DNA from: Actinacidiphila glaucinigra
GTDB lineage: Bacteria; Actinomycetota; Actinomycetes; Streptomycetales; Streptomycetaceae
Length of the DNA stretch: 64,000 bases
Direction: 5' to 3'
Assembly (NCBI RefSeq): GCF_900188405.1
Contig: NZ_FZOF01000012.1
Span: forward strand, 62,001-126,000
Below are positions 1 to 7,999 of this stretch, one piece after another. The position numbers were made by a program, and so were the translations under genes. The notes under the pieces were generated by a model. That model did not search any database. It had not been told where the DNA came from and saw only the letters and a program-made list of their open reading frames with translations. The stretch's first letter is position 1. Every line of letters starts with the position of its first letter.

Positions 1-350
1 AGTTCGTAGGAGTCGCGCAGCGGCAGGTCCCACCACAAGGTGGTGCGCTGGCCGAAGACGACGCCGATGCGGCGGGCGAGCCGGGTGCGTTCGCGGGAGG
101 GGTCGATGCCGGCGACGCGCAGGCGCCCGCCGCTGGGGGTGAGGATGCCGGTGAGCATCTTGACGGTGGTGGACTTGCCGGCGCCGTTGGGCCCGATGTA
201 GCCGACGACCTGGCCGGCGGGGACGGTGAAGGAGATGCCGTCCACGGCGCGCACCTGCCGGCGTTCCCGGCGCAGCGGGCCGGTGCGGCGGCGTACGTCG
301 AAGACCTTCTCGACGCGGTCGAGTTCGATGAGGGCGGTCATGTCGGGCAT
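1..350 (-). CDS. ABC-2 exporter ATP-binding subunit (partial, 3' end outside window)
   Basis: Translating the minus strand from ATG at 350 gives an ABC ATPase N-terminus. It has a Walker A motif GPNGAGKST near residue 60, followed by a TVKMLTGILTPSGG stretch and a Q-loop region (VVFGQRTTLWWDLP). This matches the drug/antibiotic exporter (DrrA-like, COG4586) type. The start codon shares one base with the stop of the permease gene upstream (TGATG), so the two are translationally coupled. With the two permeases that precede it, it would energise an ABC-2 exporter of unknown substrate at the cytoplasmic membrane. Signature and Walker B motifs lie beyond the window edge. Family assignment is firm; substrate is unknown. 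Confidence 0.9.
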   Translation of the reverse strand, partial: MPDMTALIELDRVEKVFDVRRRTGPLRRERRQVRAVDGISFTVPAGQVVGYIGPNGAGKSTTVKMLTGILTPSGGRLRVAGIDPSRERTRLARRIGVVFGQRTTLWWDLPLRDSYE

Positions 351-1153
351 CAGCTCCCGGTGCTCCGGTACGAACGAAGGCCCGCCCGCCAGGCGGCGCC
401 GGCCAGGGCGCAGCAGGCGACGGCGACCAACGGCGGGGCGAAGTCCACCCAGCCGGGCAGGCCCAGGGGGTCCTGGCGGCCCAGGATGCGCAGGGCGGGC
501 AGCCAGTTGACGAAGGCGAGGGGCATCACGAAGGTGACGCCGCGCACGAGTTCCTTCGCGAACACCGACGGCGGGTACTGCAGCAGGGTGGCGCCGCCGT
601 AGGTGAAGGAGTTCTGCACCTCCGAGGCGTCGCCGGCCCAGAACTGGAAGGCCGCGCCGGCGACGAAGACCGCGCCGAAGATCCCGGCGCCGCTGAGCAG
701 CATCATCGGCAGCAGCACCAGGTCCAGGGCGGTCCAGTGCAGTTCCAGACGGGTCACCGACCAGACCAGGACGAGCAGTCCCTGGACGATCCGGCCGATC
801 CGGCGCAGCGCGAAGCGGTCGGCGGCGACCTGGGCGAGGACGGGCACGGGCCGCACCAGGAGGGTGTCGAGCGTGCCGTCGCGGACCCGGCCGCCGAGCC
901 GTTCCATGCTGCCCAGGGCGAGGTCGGCGAGGCCGAAGGCGGTGCCGGCGGTGCCGTAGAGGAAGGCGACCTCGGGCAGCGAGAAGCCGCCGAGCCGGTC
1001 GACCTGGGAGAACATCAGCAGGATCGCGAGGAAGTCCAGCCCGGTGGCGGCGAAGTTGACGGCCGCGGTCATGAGGAACGACGCCCGGTACGCCAGGGCC
1101 GAGCGGGTCCACATCCACACGATCAGCCCGTAGGCGCGCAGTCCCTCAGCCAC
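350..1153 (-). CDS. ABC-2 type transporter permease
   Basis: 267-residue membrane protein with about six hydrophobic segments, of the COG3694 permease type, with a characteristic cytoplasmic stretch (VRDGTLDTLLVRPVPVLAQ). GTG at 1153 is chosen because the longer reading frame adds an arginine/proline-rich stretch that overlaps the upstream gene, whereas this GTG overlaps the upstream stop by only 8 bases (GTGGCTGA). Second permease of a three-gene exporter operon (permease, permease, ATPase). Substrate cannot be told from sequence. Confidence 0.85.
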   Translation of the reverse strand: MAEGLRAYGLIVWMWTRSALAYRASFLMTAAVNFAATGLDFLAILLMFSQVDRLGGFSLPEVAFLYGTAGTAFGLADLALGSMERLGGRVRDGTLDTLLVRPVPVLAQVAADRFALRRIGRIVQGLLVLVWSVTRLELHWTALDLVLLPMMLLSGAGIFGAVFVAGAAFQFWAGDASEVQNSFTYGGATLLQYPPSVFAKELVRGVTFVMPLAFVNWLPALRILGRQDPLGLPGWVDFAPPLVAVACCALAGAAWRAGLRSYRSTGS

Positions 1154-1946
1154 CCTGGACCACCACCTTGCGGGTGGCCGCGGACTGCAGCAGCCGCCCC
1201 GCGCCGAGCAGGAGGACCGCCCAGGCCGCCTGGAAGGCCAGGGCCGCGGCGAGGGCACCGCCGGTGTGCCGGCCGAGCAGGATGTCGGCGGGCACCTGCA
1301 GCAGCGCCGACCAGGGCAGCACCAGGGCGATCGCGGAGAGGTCGCCGGGGAAGGCGTTGAGGGGCAGCAGCATGCCGGAGAAGAAGAGCGTGGACAGGCC
1401 GGAGACGGCGACGATCCCGGTGCCGTCCATGAGCCAGAAGACGCTGAGGACGACGAGGTAGCGCAGGGCGAAGCTGACGAGGACGCCGAGGGCGACCGAC
1501 AGCAGGAAGAACGCCCAGGTGGCGGGGGAGGCCGGGAGGGCGAGGTCGAAGGCGAGGGCGCCGCAGGCCATGGGTACCGCGCCGCGGGCGAGCAGCTGGT
1601 AGCCGGCCCGGCCGAGGTCGGCGGCGAGCCACCAGGCCTGCAGGTCGGCGGGGCGGTGCAGGTCGACGGCGATGTCGCCGCTGCGGACCCGCTCGATCAG
1701 CTCGTCCTGGAAGCCGCCGCCCATGAGGGAGGACGTCGCGAACAGCGCCTGGCCGATCCAGACGTACGTCAACGCCATGGACTGGTCGTAGCCCCCGAGG
1801 TGCGGCCGTTCGTGCCAGAGGGCGATGTAGGTGTATGCGGTGATGAAGCCGAAGACGGTGTTGGTGAAGACGCCGGCCGCGGTGGCCACCCGGTACGTCG
1901 CGTGGCGCCGGAAGCCGCTCGCCGCCACGGTCGCGTACAGGTGCAT
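1146..1946 (-). CDS. ABC-2 type transporter permease (first gene of operon)
   Basis: 266 residues starting at ATG 1946, just downstream of a GGGAGGAGGGA ribosome-binding site. About six membrane segments are present; the motif SGDIAVDLHRPADLQ after the second/third segment is typical of COG4587-type ABC-2 permeases that pair with COG3694 partners. It heads the exporter operon and faces away from the PBP gene at 2219, so the 270 bases between them hold both promoters. No substrate clue. Confidence 0.85.
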   Translation of the reverse strand: MHLYATVAASGFRRHATYRVATAAGVFTNTVFGFITAYTYIALWHERPHLGGYDQSMALTYVWIGQALFATSSLMGGGFQDELIERVRSGDIAVDLHRPADLQAWWLAADLGRAGYQLLARGAVPMACGALAFDLALPASPATWAFFLLSVALGVLVSFALRYLVVLSVFWLMDGTGIVAVSGLSTLFFSGMLLPLNAFPGDLSAIALVLPWSALLQVPADILLGRHTGGALAAALAFQAAWAVLLLGAGRLLQSAATRKVVVQGG

Positions 1947-2218
1947 GGTCCCTCCTCCCGGTGTGGGGAACGGGTCCGCCCGTTCGCGCGCAAGCGCCCG
2001 ACCTTACTCGTGGTGACCGCCGACTGCCACGGAGTTTTCACCCGGCGGGGTGGAGGGCGTCACGCATTCGGCCTGTCACAGGCTTGTCACGGATGCACAG
2101 CGATGACCCATTTTGTCCTGATGGTGGGAAAGTGTCCGCCGGGTCGTACGGCACGATTGACCCAAGATGTTCCCGCCGCGGCACAACCCTCGGCGGCCGC
2201 GGAGGAGTCAGTACAGAC
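1947..2218. promoter_or_regulatory. divergent intergenic region between exporter operon and PBP
   Basis: 272 bases between two divergent genes, relatively A/T-rich around 2080-2170. The PBP ribosome-binding site GGAGGAG is at 2201-2207, eleven bases before its ATG. I see no certain -35/-10 pair and no convincing repeat. Confidence 0.5.
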
Positions 2219-4450
2219 ATGAGCAGCAGCAACGCTTCCCCCGGCGGCTGGGAGAACCGGCCCTCCGGCAAGAAGCCGAAGCGCACCGGTGCCCGCAGGC
2301 TGATCCCGAGCTGGCGCGCGGTGCTCGGCGCGTTCCTGTTGGTCGTGCTGGCGTGCGCGGGGGCGTTCATCATCGGCTACCAGCTGGTCGACATCCCCAA
2401 GGCGAACGCGGGCGCGGTCGCGCAGAGCAACGTCTACCTGTACTCCGACGGCACCCAGCTGGTCCGCGACGGCGCGGTCAACCGCGAGAACGTGGGCCTG
2501 GACCAGGTGTCCGAGGTCGCCCAGCACGCCACCCTCGCCGCCGAGGACCGCAACTTCTACCACGAGTCCGCGGTCAGCCCGAAGGCGATGCTGCGCGCGG
2601 GGTGGAACACTGTCACCGGCAAGGGCAAGCAGTCCGGTTCGACCATCACCCAGCAGTACGTCAAGAACTACTACCTCAACCAGGAGCAGACGGCGGTCCG
2701 CAAGGCCAAGGAGTTCTTCATCGCGATCAAGCTGGACCGCGAGAAGACCAAGGAGGAGATCCTCGAGGGATACCTCAACACCAGCTACTACGGCCGCAAC
2801 GCCTACGGCATCCAGGCCGCCGCCCAGGCCTACTTCGGCAAGGACGCCGACGAACTCGACGCCGCCGAGGGCGCGTACCTGGCGACTCTGCTCAACGCGC
2901 CCAGCGAGTACGACATCGTGGCCCACCCGCAGAACAAGGCCAAGGCGGAGGCCCGCTGGGACTACGTGCTGGACGGCATGGTCAAGGAGGGCTGGCTGAG
3001 CGAGGGCGAGCGCGCCGGGCTGAAGTTCCCGACGCCGCACAAGGCCAAGGCCGCCACCGGGATGTCCGGCCAGCGCGGCTACCTGCTCGAGGCCGTCAAG
3101 GACTACCTGTACGAGGCGAAGATCCTGGACGAGGAGACGCTGCGCTCCGGCGGATACCGCATCACCACCACCATCGACCGCAAGAAGGAGAAGGCCTTCG
3201 TCAAGGCGGCCGAGGAGCAGCTGCTCGACAAGCTCAAGCCGAAGGCGCACAAGGCCGACAAGTACGTGCGGGTCGGCGGGGCGTCCATCGACCCGGCCAC
3301 GGGCAAGGTCGTCGCGATGTACGGCGGCGTCGACTTCACCAAGCAGTTCGTCAACAACGCGACCCGCTCGGACTACCAGGTCGGCTCCACCTTCAAGCCG
3401 TTCATCTTCGCCTCCGCCGTGCAGAACGACTCCACCACCCAGAACGGCCGGCGCATCACCCCGTACACCGTCTACGACGGCCGGAACAAGCGCGAGGTCA
3501 TCGGACGCGACGGCCCGACCGGCTATGCCCCGGCGAACGAGGACGACGTCTCCTACGGGGCGATCACGGCCACCAACGCCATGGACAAGTCCGTGAACTC
3601 GGTCTACGCCCAGATGGCGCAGGACGTCGGCTCGGGCAAGGTCAACGACACGGTGCGGGCGCTGGGGATGCCGGAGAAGGTGAAGCTGGTGAGCAGCCCG
3701 GCGATGGCGCTGGGCACGATGACGGCGAGCCCGCTGGACATGGCGCAGACCTACGCGACGCTCGCCAACCACGGCCGGTACGTCCCGTACAGCATGGTCG
3801 TGAAGATCACCAAGAACGGGCAGGACGTGCAGCTGCCCACCCGCCGGCCCACCCAGGCCGTGCACCGCGAGGCCGCCGACACCACGACCTCGATCCTGCG
3901 TTCGGTGGTCCGGGGCGGCACCGCCACCGCCGCGCAGGCGGCGGGCCGGCCCGCCGCGGGCAAGACCGGCACGGCCGAGGAGGACAGGGCCGCCTGGTTC
4001 GCCGGTTACACCCCGGACCTGGCCACCGTCGTCGCCGTCATGGGCCAGGACTCCCAGACCGGCGCCCAGAAGGAGCTGTACGGCACCACGGGACTGCCCC
4101 GCGTCAACGGCGGCGGCTTCCCCACGCAGATCTGGGCGCAGTACACGGCCGACGCGCTGAAGGGGAAGCCGGCGAAGAACTTCAAGCTGCGGCTGGAGCC
4201 GGGTGCCCAGGCCCCGCCGACCACCGCCCCGCCGGTCAGCTCCGCCCCGCCGACGACCTCGGCCCCGCCGACCACCACCGCCCCGCCGGAGACCTCCGAG
4301 CCGCCCGGCACGGAGGAACCGCCCACCAGCGAGGAGCCGAGCGAGCCCGGCGGCCCGTCCAGCCCCGGCGACGGCGGTGGCACCGACGACGGCGGACTGC
4401 CCATCGGGGGCCTGGACGGCGACCCCGGCGGCGGGGACGACTTTCCGTAG
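2219..4450 (+). CDS. class A penicillin-binding protein (transglycosylase/transpeptidase)
   Basis: 743 residues; bifunctional peptidoglycan synthase. A basic cytoplasmic N-terminus and one membrane anchor (about residues 33-56) precede the GT51 glycosyltransferase domain, whose catalytic Glu is in EDRNF (Glu109). The transpeptidase domain has all three active-site motifs: STFK (Ser390), SVN (458-460) and KTG (582-584). The last ~90 residues are a low-complexity Pro/Thr then Gly/Asp tail, probably disordered and extracellular. ATG 2219 is chosen over longer frames because a strong GGAGGAG lies 11 bases upstream and the following residues are a normal PBP N-terminus. Single-gene unit. Confident. 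Confidence 0.96.
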   Translation: MSSSNASPGGWENRPSGKKPKRTGARRLIPSWRAVLGAFLLVVLACAGAFIIGYQLVDIPKANAGAVAQSNVYLYSDGTQLVRDGAVNRENVGLDQVSEVAQHATLAAEDRNFYHESAVSPKAMLRAGWNTVTGKGKQSGSTITQQYVKNYYLNQEQTAVRKAKEFFIAIKLDREKTKEEILEGYLNTSYYGRNAYGIQAAAQAYFGKDADELDAAEGAYLATLLNAPSEYDIVAHPQNKAKAEARWDYVLDGMVKEGWLSEGERAGLKFPTPHKAKAATGMSGQRGYLLEAVKDYLYEAKILDEETLRSGGYRITTTIDRKKEKAFVKAAEEQLLDKLKPKAHKADKYVRVGGASIDPATGKVVAMYGGVDFTKQFVNNATRSDYQVGSTFKPFIFASAVQNDSTTQNGRRITPYTVYDGRNKREVIGRDGPTGYAPANEDDVSYGAITATNAMDKSVNSVYAQMAQDVGSGKVNDTVRALGMPEKVKLVSSPAMALGTMTASPLDMAQTYATLANHGRYVPYSMVVKITKNGQDVQLPTRRPTQAVHREAADTTTSILRSVVRGGTATAAQAAGRPAAGKTGTAEEDRAAWFAGYTPDLATVVAVMGQDSQTGAQKELYGTTGLPRVNGGGFPTQIWAQYTADALKGKPAKNFKLRLEPGAQAPPTTAPPVSSAPPTTSAPPTTTAPPETSEPPGTEEPPTSEEPSEPGGPSSPGDGGGTDDGGLPIGGLDGDPGGGDDFP

Positions 4451-4483
4451 GCACGCGGCGCCCGGTGCGTTGCGGTGTGACGC

Positions 4484-4804
4484 TCAGTGCCCCGAGGTCG
4501 CCTTCAGGCCGACCACGGACACCAGCAGCAGGCAGATGAAGAAGATCCGGGCGGCGGTCGCCGGCTCGCCCAGCACCACGATGCCGAGCACGGCCGCACC
4601 GGCCGCGCCGATCCCGACCCACACCCCGTAGGCGGTGCCGATCGGCAGCGTCCGGGCCGCGTACGACAGCAGCAGCATGCTCGCGACGATGCCGAGCCCC
4701 GTGCCGACGCTGGGCCACAGCCGGGTGAAGCCGTCGGTGTACTTCATGCCGATCGACCAGCCGACCTCGAGCAGGCCGGCGGCACACAACAGGACCCATG
4801 CCAT
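4484..4804 (-). CDS. gdx: SMR-family guanidinium exporter
   Basis: 106 residues with four membrane helices. The N-terminal helix carries the Gdx/SugE signature GLLEVGWSIG with the proton/guanidinium-binding Glu13, and a GVWVGIGAAG segment follows. Members of this SMR subtype exchange guanidinium for protons as antiparallel dimers. The start at 4804 is preceded by GGAGGTG (4811-4817); the longer frame from 4819 would run through that ribosome-binding site. A guanidine-III riboswitch (4842-4885) lies directly upstream on the same strand, which independently supports Gdx over a quaternary-ammonium exporter. Confidence 0.95.
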   Translation of the reverse strand: MAWVLLCAAGLLEVGWSIGMKYTDGFTRLWPSVGTGLGIVASMLLLSYAARTLPIGTAYGVWVGIGAAGAAVLGIVVLGEPATAARIFFICLLLVSVVGLKATSGH

Positions 4805-4841
4805 GACGGGCACCTCCACGATCCTCGGGGGGTCAGGGGGT

Positions 4842-4885
4842 GCGTCGTCTTTGCATGGGCCCTGGTACGGCGCGTCTCGTCAGGG
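4842..4885 (-). promoter_or_regulatory. guanidine-III riboswitch (ykkC-III)
   Basis: The minus-strand RNA begins CCCUG-ACGAG, continues GCGCCGUACC-AGGG and ends AAGACGACGC. That keeps the ACGAG, GCGCCGUACC and AAGACG blocks of the ykkC-III class. CCCUG pairs with CAGGG (P1), and GCGCCGU pairs with ACGACGC as the pseudoknot helix with one C-A mismatch. It ends about 37 nt before the gdx start codon, consistent with control of ribosome access. It begins 22 nt past the stop of the GroES-like gene. Matched from memory of the class consensus. Confidence 0.9.
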
Positions 4886-4907
4886 TACGGACCCGACGAT
4901 AACAAAC

Positions 4908-5246
4908 TCAGAGGTAGAGGCCGGTGGAGTCCTCCGAGCCCTGCAGCCGCTCCGCCGCCACCGCGTGCAGGTCCCGCTCCCGCATCAGCACGTACGCCGT
5001 ACCGCGCACCTCGACCTCGGCCCGGTCCTCCGGGTCGAAGAGCACCCGGTCGCCGACCTCCACGGTCCGTACGTTCTGTCCCACCGCGACGACCTCGGCC
5101 CAGGCGAGCCGCTTGCCGACGGCCGCCGTGGCGGGGATCAGGATGCCGCCGCCGGAGCGCCGCTCGCCCTCGGGGACGTCGGAGCGCACCAGCACGCGGT
5201 CGTGCAGCATGCGGATGGGAAGCTTGTCATGCGTATTCGAACTCAC
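4908..5246 (-). CDS. GroES-like co-chaperonin family protein
   Basis: 112 residues with a Cpn10 fold signature: PIRMLHDRVLVR at the N-terminus, GGGILIPATA in the mobile-loop region, then AEVVAVGQN and GDRVLFDPED. It is slightly longer than housekeeping GroES (about 100 residues) and is not next to groEL, so it is a GroES paralogue of unknown client. It lies upstream of gdx on the same strand, but the riboswitch between them suggests separate control. Confidence 0.85.
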   Translation of the reverse strand: MSSNTHDKLPIRMLHDRVLVRSDVPEGERRSGGGILIPATAAVGKRLAWAEVVAVGQNVRTVEVGDRVLFDPEDRAEVEVRGTAYVLMRERDLHAVAAERLQGSEDSTGLYL

Positions 5247-5256
5247 AGGTACGACG

Positions 5257-5580
5257 TTACCGGCGGCGCCGGCGCAGTGAGAGCCCGGCCACCACCGCGA
5301 CCAGTGCCACCGCCGCCACCGCGACCGGCACGATGCGCTCCACGCGGGGCGCGCCGTCCTCCGACACGAAGTGGCCCCGCAGCTCGGTCACGCCGCGGTT
5401 CACCGCCACGTACGCACGGCCCGCGGTGCGGTCCACCGCCGAGCTGACCTTCGCCTTGGCGTCCGCCGCGAGCGTGCTGGGATGCACCCGCACCGCGATC
5501 TCGTCCAGCGTCGCGGCCAGCGCCTGCCGCTTGAGGGCGATGTCCGCCTCGATCTGAGCAGGGCTCCTGCCATCCGACAC
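5257..5580 (-). CDS. DUF3618 family membrane protein
   Basis: 107 residues. The N-terminal half has the DUF3618 pattern (SPAQIEADIALKRQALAATLDEIAVRVHP), an amphipathic helix. One C-terminal membrane segment (about residues 82-100) ends in an Arg-rich tail. Function unknown; in actinobacteria such proteins often accompany other small membrane-stress proteins. It precedes the GroES-like gene by about 10 bases, so the two probably share a transcript. It is divergent from the peroxiredoxin gene. Confidence 0.85.
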   Translation of the reverse strand: MSDGRSPAQIEADIALKRQALAATLDEIAVRVHPSTLAADAKAKVSSAVDRTAGRAYVAVNRGVTELRGHFVSEDGAPRVERIVPVAVAAVALVAVVAGLSLRRRRR

Positions 5581-5680
5581 TGCTCCGCCTCCATCGTCCT
5601 TGTCGACCGGTACCGTGCAGACAGTCTGTCAGCCCGTCCGTGCCGATGCCCGTCGGCACCCCGAACCGGAGAACTGCACC

Positions 5681-6148
5681 ATGAGCGAGCGCCTCCAGCC
5701 CGGCGACACCGCCCCCGCCTTCACCCTTTCCGACGCCGACGGCAACGAGGTCTCCCTCGCCGGCCACGCGGGCCGCAAGGTCATCGTGTACTTCTACCCG
5801 GCCGCCCTCACGCCCGGCTGCACCAAGCAGGCCTGCGACTTCACCGACAACCTCGACGTGCTCGCGGGCGCCGGCTACGACGTCATCGGGATCTCGCCCG
5901 ACAAGCCGGAGAAGCTGGCCAAGTTCCGCGAGAAGGAGTCCCTGAAGGTCACCCTGCTCGCCGACCCCGACAAGTCCGTGCTGACCGCGTACGGCGCCTT
6001 CGGCGAGAAGAAGCTGTACGGCAAGGTCGTGACCGGGGTGATCCGCTCCACCGTCGTCGTCGACGAGCAGGGCAGGGTCGAGCACGCCTGGTACAACGTC
6101 AAGGCCACCGGACACGTCGCCAAGCTCATCCGCGACCTGGGGGTCTGA
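5681..6148 (+). CDS. bcp: thioredoxin-dependent peroxiredoxin, BCP/PrxQ type
   Basis: 155 residues. The active site TPGCTKQACDF has the peroxidatic Cys47 and a Cys52 five residues later, the atypical two-Cys PrxQ arrangement. It reduces hydrogen peroxide and organic hydroperoxides in the cytosol using thioredoxin. ATG 5681 gives the expected length and N-terminus (LQPGDTAPAFTL); the longer frame adds a non-family stretch. Monocistronic. Confidence 0.95.
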   Translation: MSERLQPGDTAPAFTLSDADGNEVSLAGHAGRKVIVYFYPAALTPGCTKQACDFTDNLDVLAGAGYDVIGISPDKPEKLAKFREKESLKVTLLADPDKSVLTAYGAFGEKKLYGKVVTGVIRSTVVVDEQGRVEHAWYNVKATGHVAKLIRDLGV

Positions 6149-6176
6149 CGGTCTGACACCCCGTCGGCCGGGGCGG

Positions 6177-6818
6177 TCACGCCCGGGTGTGCGAGCCGGT
6201 CAGCGCCGCGTACACCACGACGTTCGCCGAGTAGGACTGGGTGGCGTGGTCGAAGGTGCCGCCGCAGGTGATCAGCCGCAGCTCCGGGCGGACCCCCGAG
6301 CCGTACACCCGGTCCGCGCGGAAGCCCGTCTTGTCGACGATCTCCACGCCCTCGACGGCGAACTCGGCGACCGAGCCGTCCGAGCGGGTGACCTCCACCA
6401 GGTCGCCCTGCGTGACCGTGCTCAGGGCGTAGAAGACCGCCGCTTTGCTGCGGGTGTCGACGTGCCCGACGATCAGTGCCGCCCCCGCGTCCCCGGGGGC
6501 GGGACCGCGCCCGTACCAGCCCGCCACGTCCGGCGTGCTGAACGGCGGCGGGTCCACAGCGCCGTCGGCGGTGAGCCCGCGCTCCACCAGCTTGGCGTGG
6601 ATGCCCGCCGAGCGGATGTCGATCCGTAGCGGGCGCGCCGGGGGCAGCGGTGTGTGCGCCGCGTACACCTGGGCGGGCCGCCCGGCGGCCCCCGCGGTCG
6701 CGGCGGGCGCGGGGGCGCCGATCCCGGACCCCGGCAGGCCGGGGTGGACGTATCCCTTCAGCCACGCCGCGGAGAGCACCACGGCGGCCGCGAGGGCCGC
6801 GACGGTACGCGCCTGCAC
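6177..6818 (-). CDS. class F-type sortase
   Basis: 213 residues from GTG 6818, with one N-terminal membrane segment and an extracytoplasmic sortase domain. The catalytic His is in LIVGHVDT and the Cys in LRLITCGGTFD, typical of actinobacterial class F enzymes. A single predicted nucleophilic Arg could not be placed with certainty. The GTG overlaps the neighbourhood of the upstream stop (6823), implying co-translation with the repeat-rich surface protein. A longer open frame exists but antisense-like composition makes it unlikely. It would join a sorting-signal protein to the cell envelope; substrate not proven. Confidence 0.87.
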   Translation of the reverse strand: MQARTVAALAAAVVLSAAWLKGYVHPGLPGSGIGAPAPAATAGAAGRPAQVYAAHTPLPPARPLRIDIRSAGIHAKLVERGLTADGAVDPPPFSTPDVAGWYGRGPAPGDAGAALIVGHVDTRSKAAVFYALSTVTQGDLVEVTRSDGSVAEFAVEGVEIVDKTGFRADRVYGSGVRPELRLITCGGTFDHATQSYSANVVVYAALTGSHTRA

Positions 6819-6822
6819 CGGG

Positions 6823-7806
6823 TCAGTCCCGGGTACGGCGGCGGTGCACGACCAGCCCCGCGGCCCCCGCCACGGCCAGCACGCCGGCCGCCACGATGCC
6901 GGGCACGCCCGCGGGCTGCTGCTGCGCGGCGGCCTGATGGGCCGCCATGGCGCCGCCGCCCGCGGGAACGGGCGCGGACGGGAAGCCGGAGGCGGCCTCG
7001 GTGACCGCCAGCGTGCCCTCGTGGGACTTCCCGTCACAGGTGATGGCGACCCGGTAGGAGCCCGGGGTCAGCCCGGAGCGGACCACCGCGGAGGCGTACA
7101 TCCCGCCGTCGCTCGCCGGGGCGAGCGTGACCGGGGTGACGAACGCGGAGGAGCTGACGGTGCCGGTCTTGGCGCGGTCGCACTGGTCGGTGCGGACGTC
7201 GACGTCGGCGCCGGGGCCGGCCGTGCCCGGGGTGATCCTCACCGGGCCGCTGTCGACGCCGGCGACGCCTCCAACGCCGCCGACGCCTCCAACGCCTCCA
7301 ACGCCGCCGACGCCCCCTACGCCGCCGACGCCCCCTACGCCGCCGGTTCCGCCGACGCCCCCTACGCCGCCGGTTCCGCCGTCGTCCGGGCCGTTGCCGC
7401 CGCCGTTGCCGCCGCCGTTGTCCTCGCGGCCGTCGTCGTCCTGTCCGGAGTCGTTGCGGCCGCCGTTGTCACGGCCGGAGTCATCGTCGTCGTTGCTGTT
7501 CTGGCGGCCGTTGTCGCGGCCGCTGTCGTCGTCGTCATCGTCATCGTCGTTGTTGCTGTTGTTGTTGTTCTGCCGGCCGTTGTCCTGGTCGTCGTCGCCC
7601 TTGTTGCCGAACTGCAGGAGCGGATTGCCGCCCCCGCCGTCGTCGTCCCCGTCACCCCCTCCACCGCCTCCGCCGAACTGGAAACTGGTCCCGCTGGAGT
7701 CGTCCCGCCCGTCGTCCGCCACGGCCGCGGTACCGCACAACGCGATCAGCGTCGCCGCGGCGGCGGCACACAAGGGAACGCGGGCGGCCCCCATGACAGA
7801 GCCCAT
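6823..7806 (-). CDS. secreted Asp/Asn/Gly-repeat protein with C-terminal membrane anchor
   Basis: 327 residues from ATG 7806 (GGAGG about 8 bases upstream). A signal peptide (to about residue 30) is followed by a Gly/Asp/Asn-rich region with long poly-Asp and poly-Asn runs. About a dozen GGV/GGT repeats come next, then a roughly 100-residue globular domain with two Cys (RTDQCDRA and AITCDGKSH). The C-terminus has one membrane helix and a basic tail (VVHRRRTRD). No LPXTG/LAXTG motif precedes the helix although a sortase gene follows directly. Likely a cell-surface protein whose extended stalk displays a small domain. Confidence 0.8.
   Translation of the reverse strand: MGSVMGAARVPLCAAAAATLIALCGTAAVADDGRDDSSGTSFQFGGGGGGGDGDDDGGGGNPLLQFGNKGDDDQDNGRQNNNNSNNDDDDDDDDSGRDNGRQNSNDDDDSGRDNGGRNDSGQDDDGREDNGGGNGGGNGPDDGGTGGVGGVGGTGGVGGVGGVGGVGGVGGVGGVGGVGGVAGVDSGPVRITPGTAGPGADVDVRTDQCDRAKTGTVSSSAFVTPVTLAPASDGGMYASAVVRSGLTPGSYRVAITCDGKSHEGTLAVTEAASGFPSAPVPAGGGAMAAHQAAAQQQPAGVPGIVAAGVLAVAGAAGLVVHRRRTRD
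7250..7385. repeat. GGV-encoding 9-bp tandem repeat
   Basis: Inside the surface-protein gene, 9-bp units encoding Gly-Gly-Val/Thr repeat about a dozen times, with two longer (about 33-bp) blocks duplicated. The next segment (7430-7580) is a trinucleotide-type run giving Asp/Asn stretches, with GAT codons that are rare elsewhere in this window. Both are typical of slippage-prone, length-variable surface-protein stalks. Confidence 0.8.
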
Positions 7807-7999
7807 GATCACAACCTCCACTCACCCGGGCTCATGCCGTCGGATTGGTCGGCCCCGGTGTTTCGAAGGTCCCTTCCCGGGCGGGCCTTCGCATGCGGTG
7901 GTGCTCCGGACGGGTCGGGGGGTCGCCCGGACCGGCGAACCCGGGGCGGACACCGCGCGCATGTGCACAGGTCACCCGGCCGGACTAGAGTCCGCAGCC

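Noticed and set aside
1961..2218. N-terminal extension of the PBP by 86 codons
   Set aside because: The extension is Arg/Pro-rich, runs through the ribosome-binding site and has no PBP similarity; ATG 2219 with GGAGGAG is much better.
4805..4819. Earlier ATG for the Gdx gene
   Set aside because: It would place the GGAGG ribosome-binding site inside the coding region and adds five residues not seen in SMR proteins.
7250..7385. Possible CRISPR-like direct repeats
   Set aside because: The repeats are 9-bp in-frame coding units without unique spacers.
6823..7806. LPXTG-type anchoring of the repeat protein
   Set aside because: No LPXTG, LAXTG or close variant precedes the C-terminal helix; adjacency to a sortase alone is not enough.
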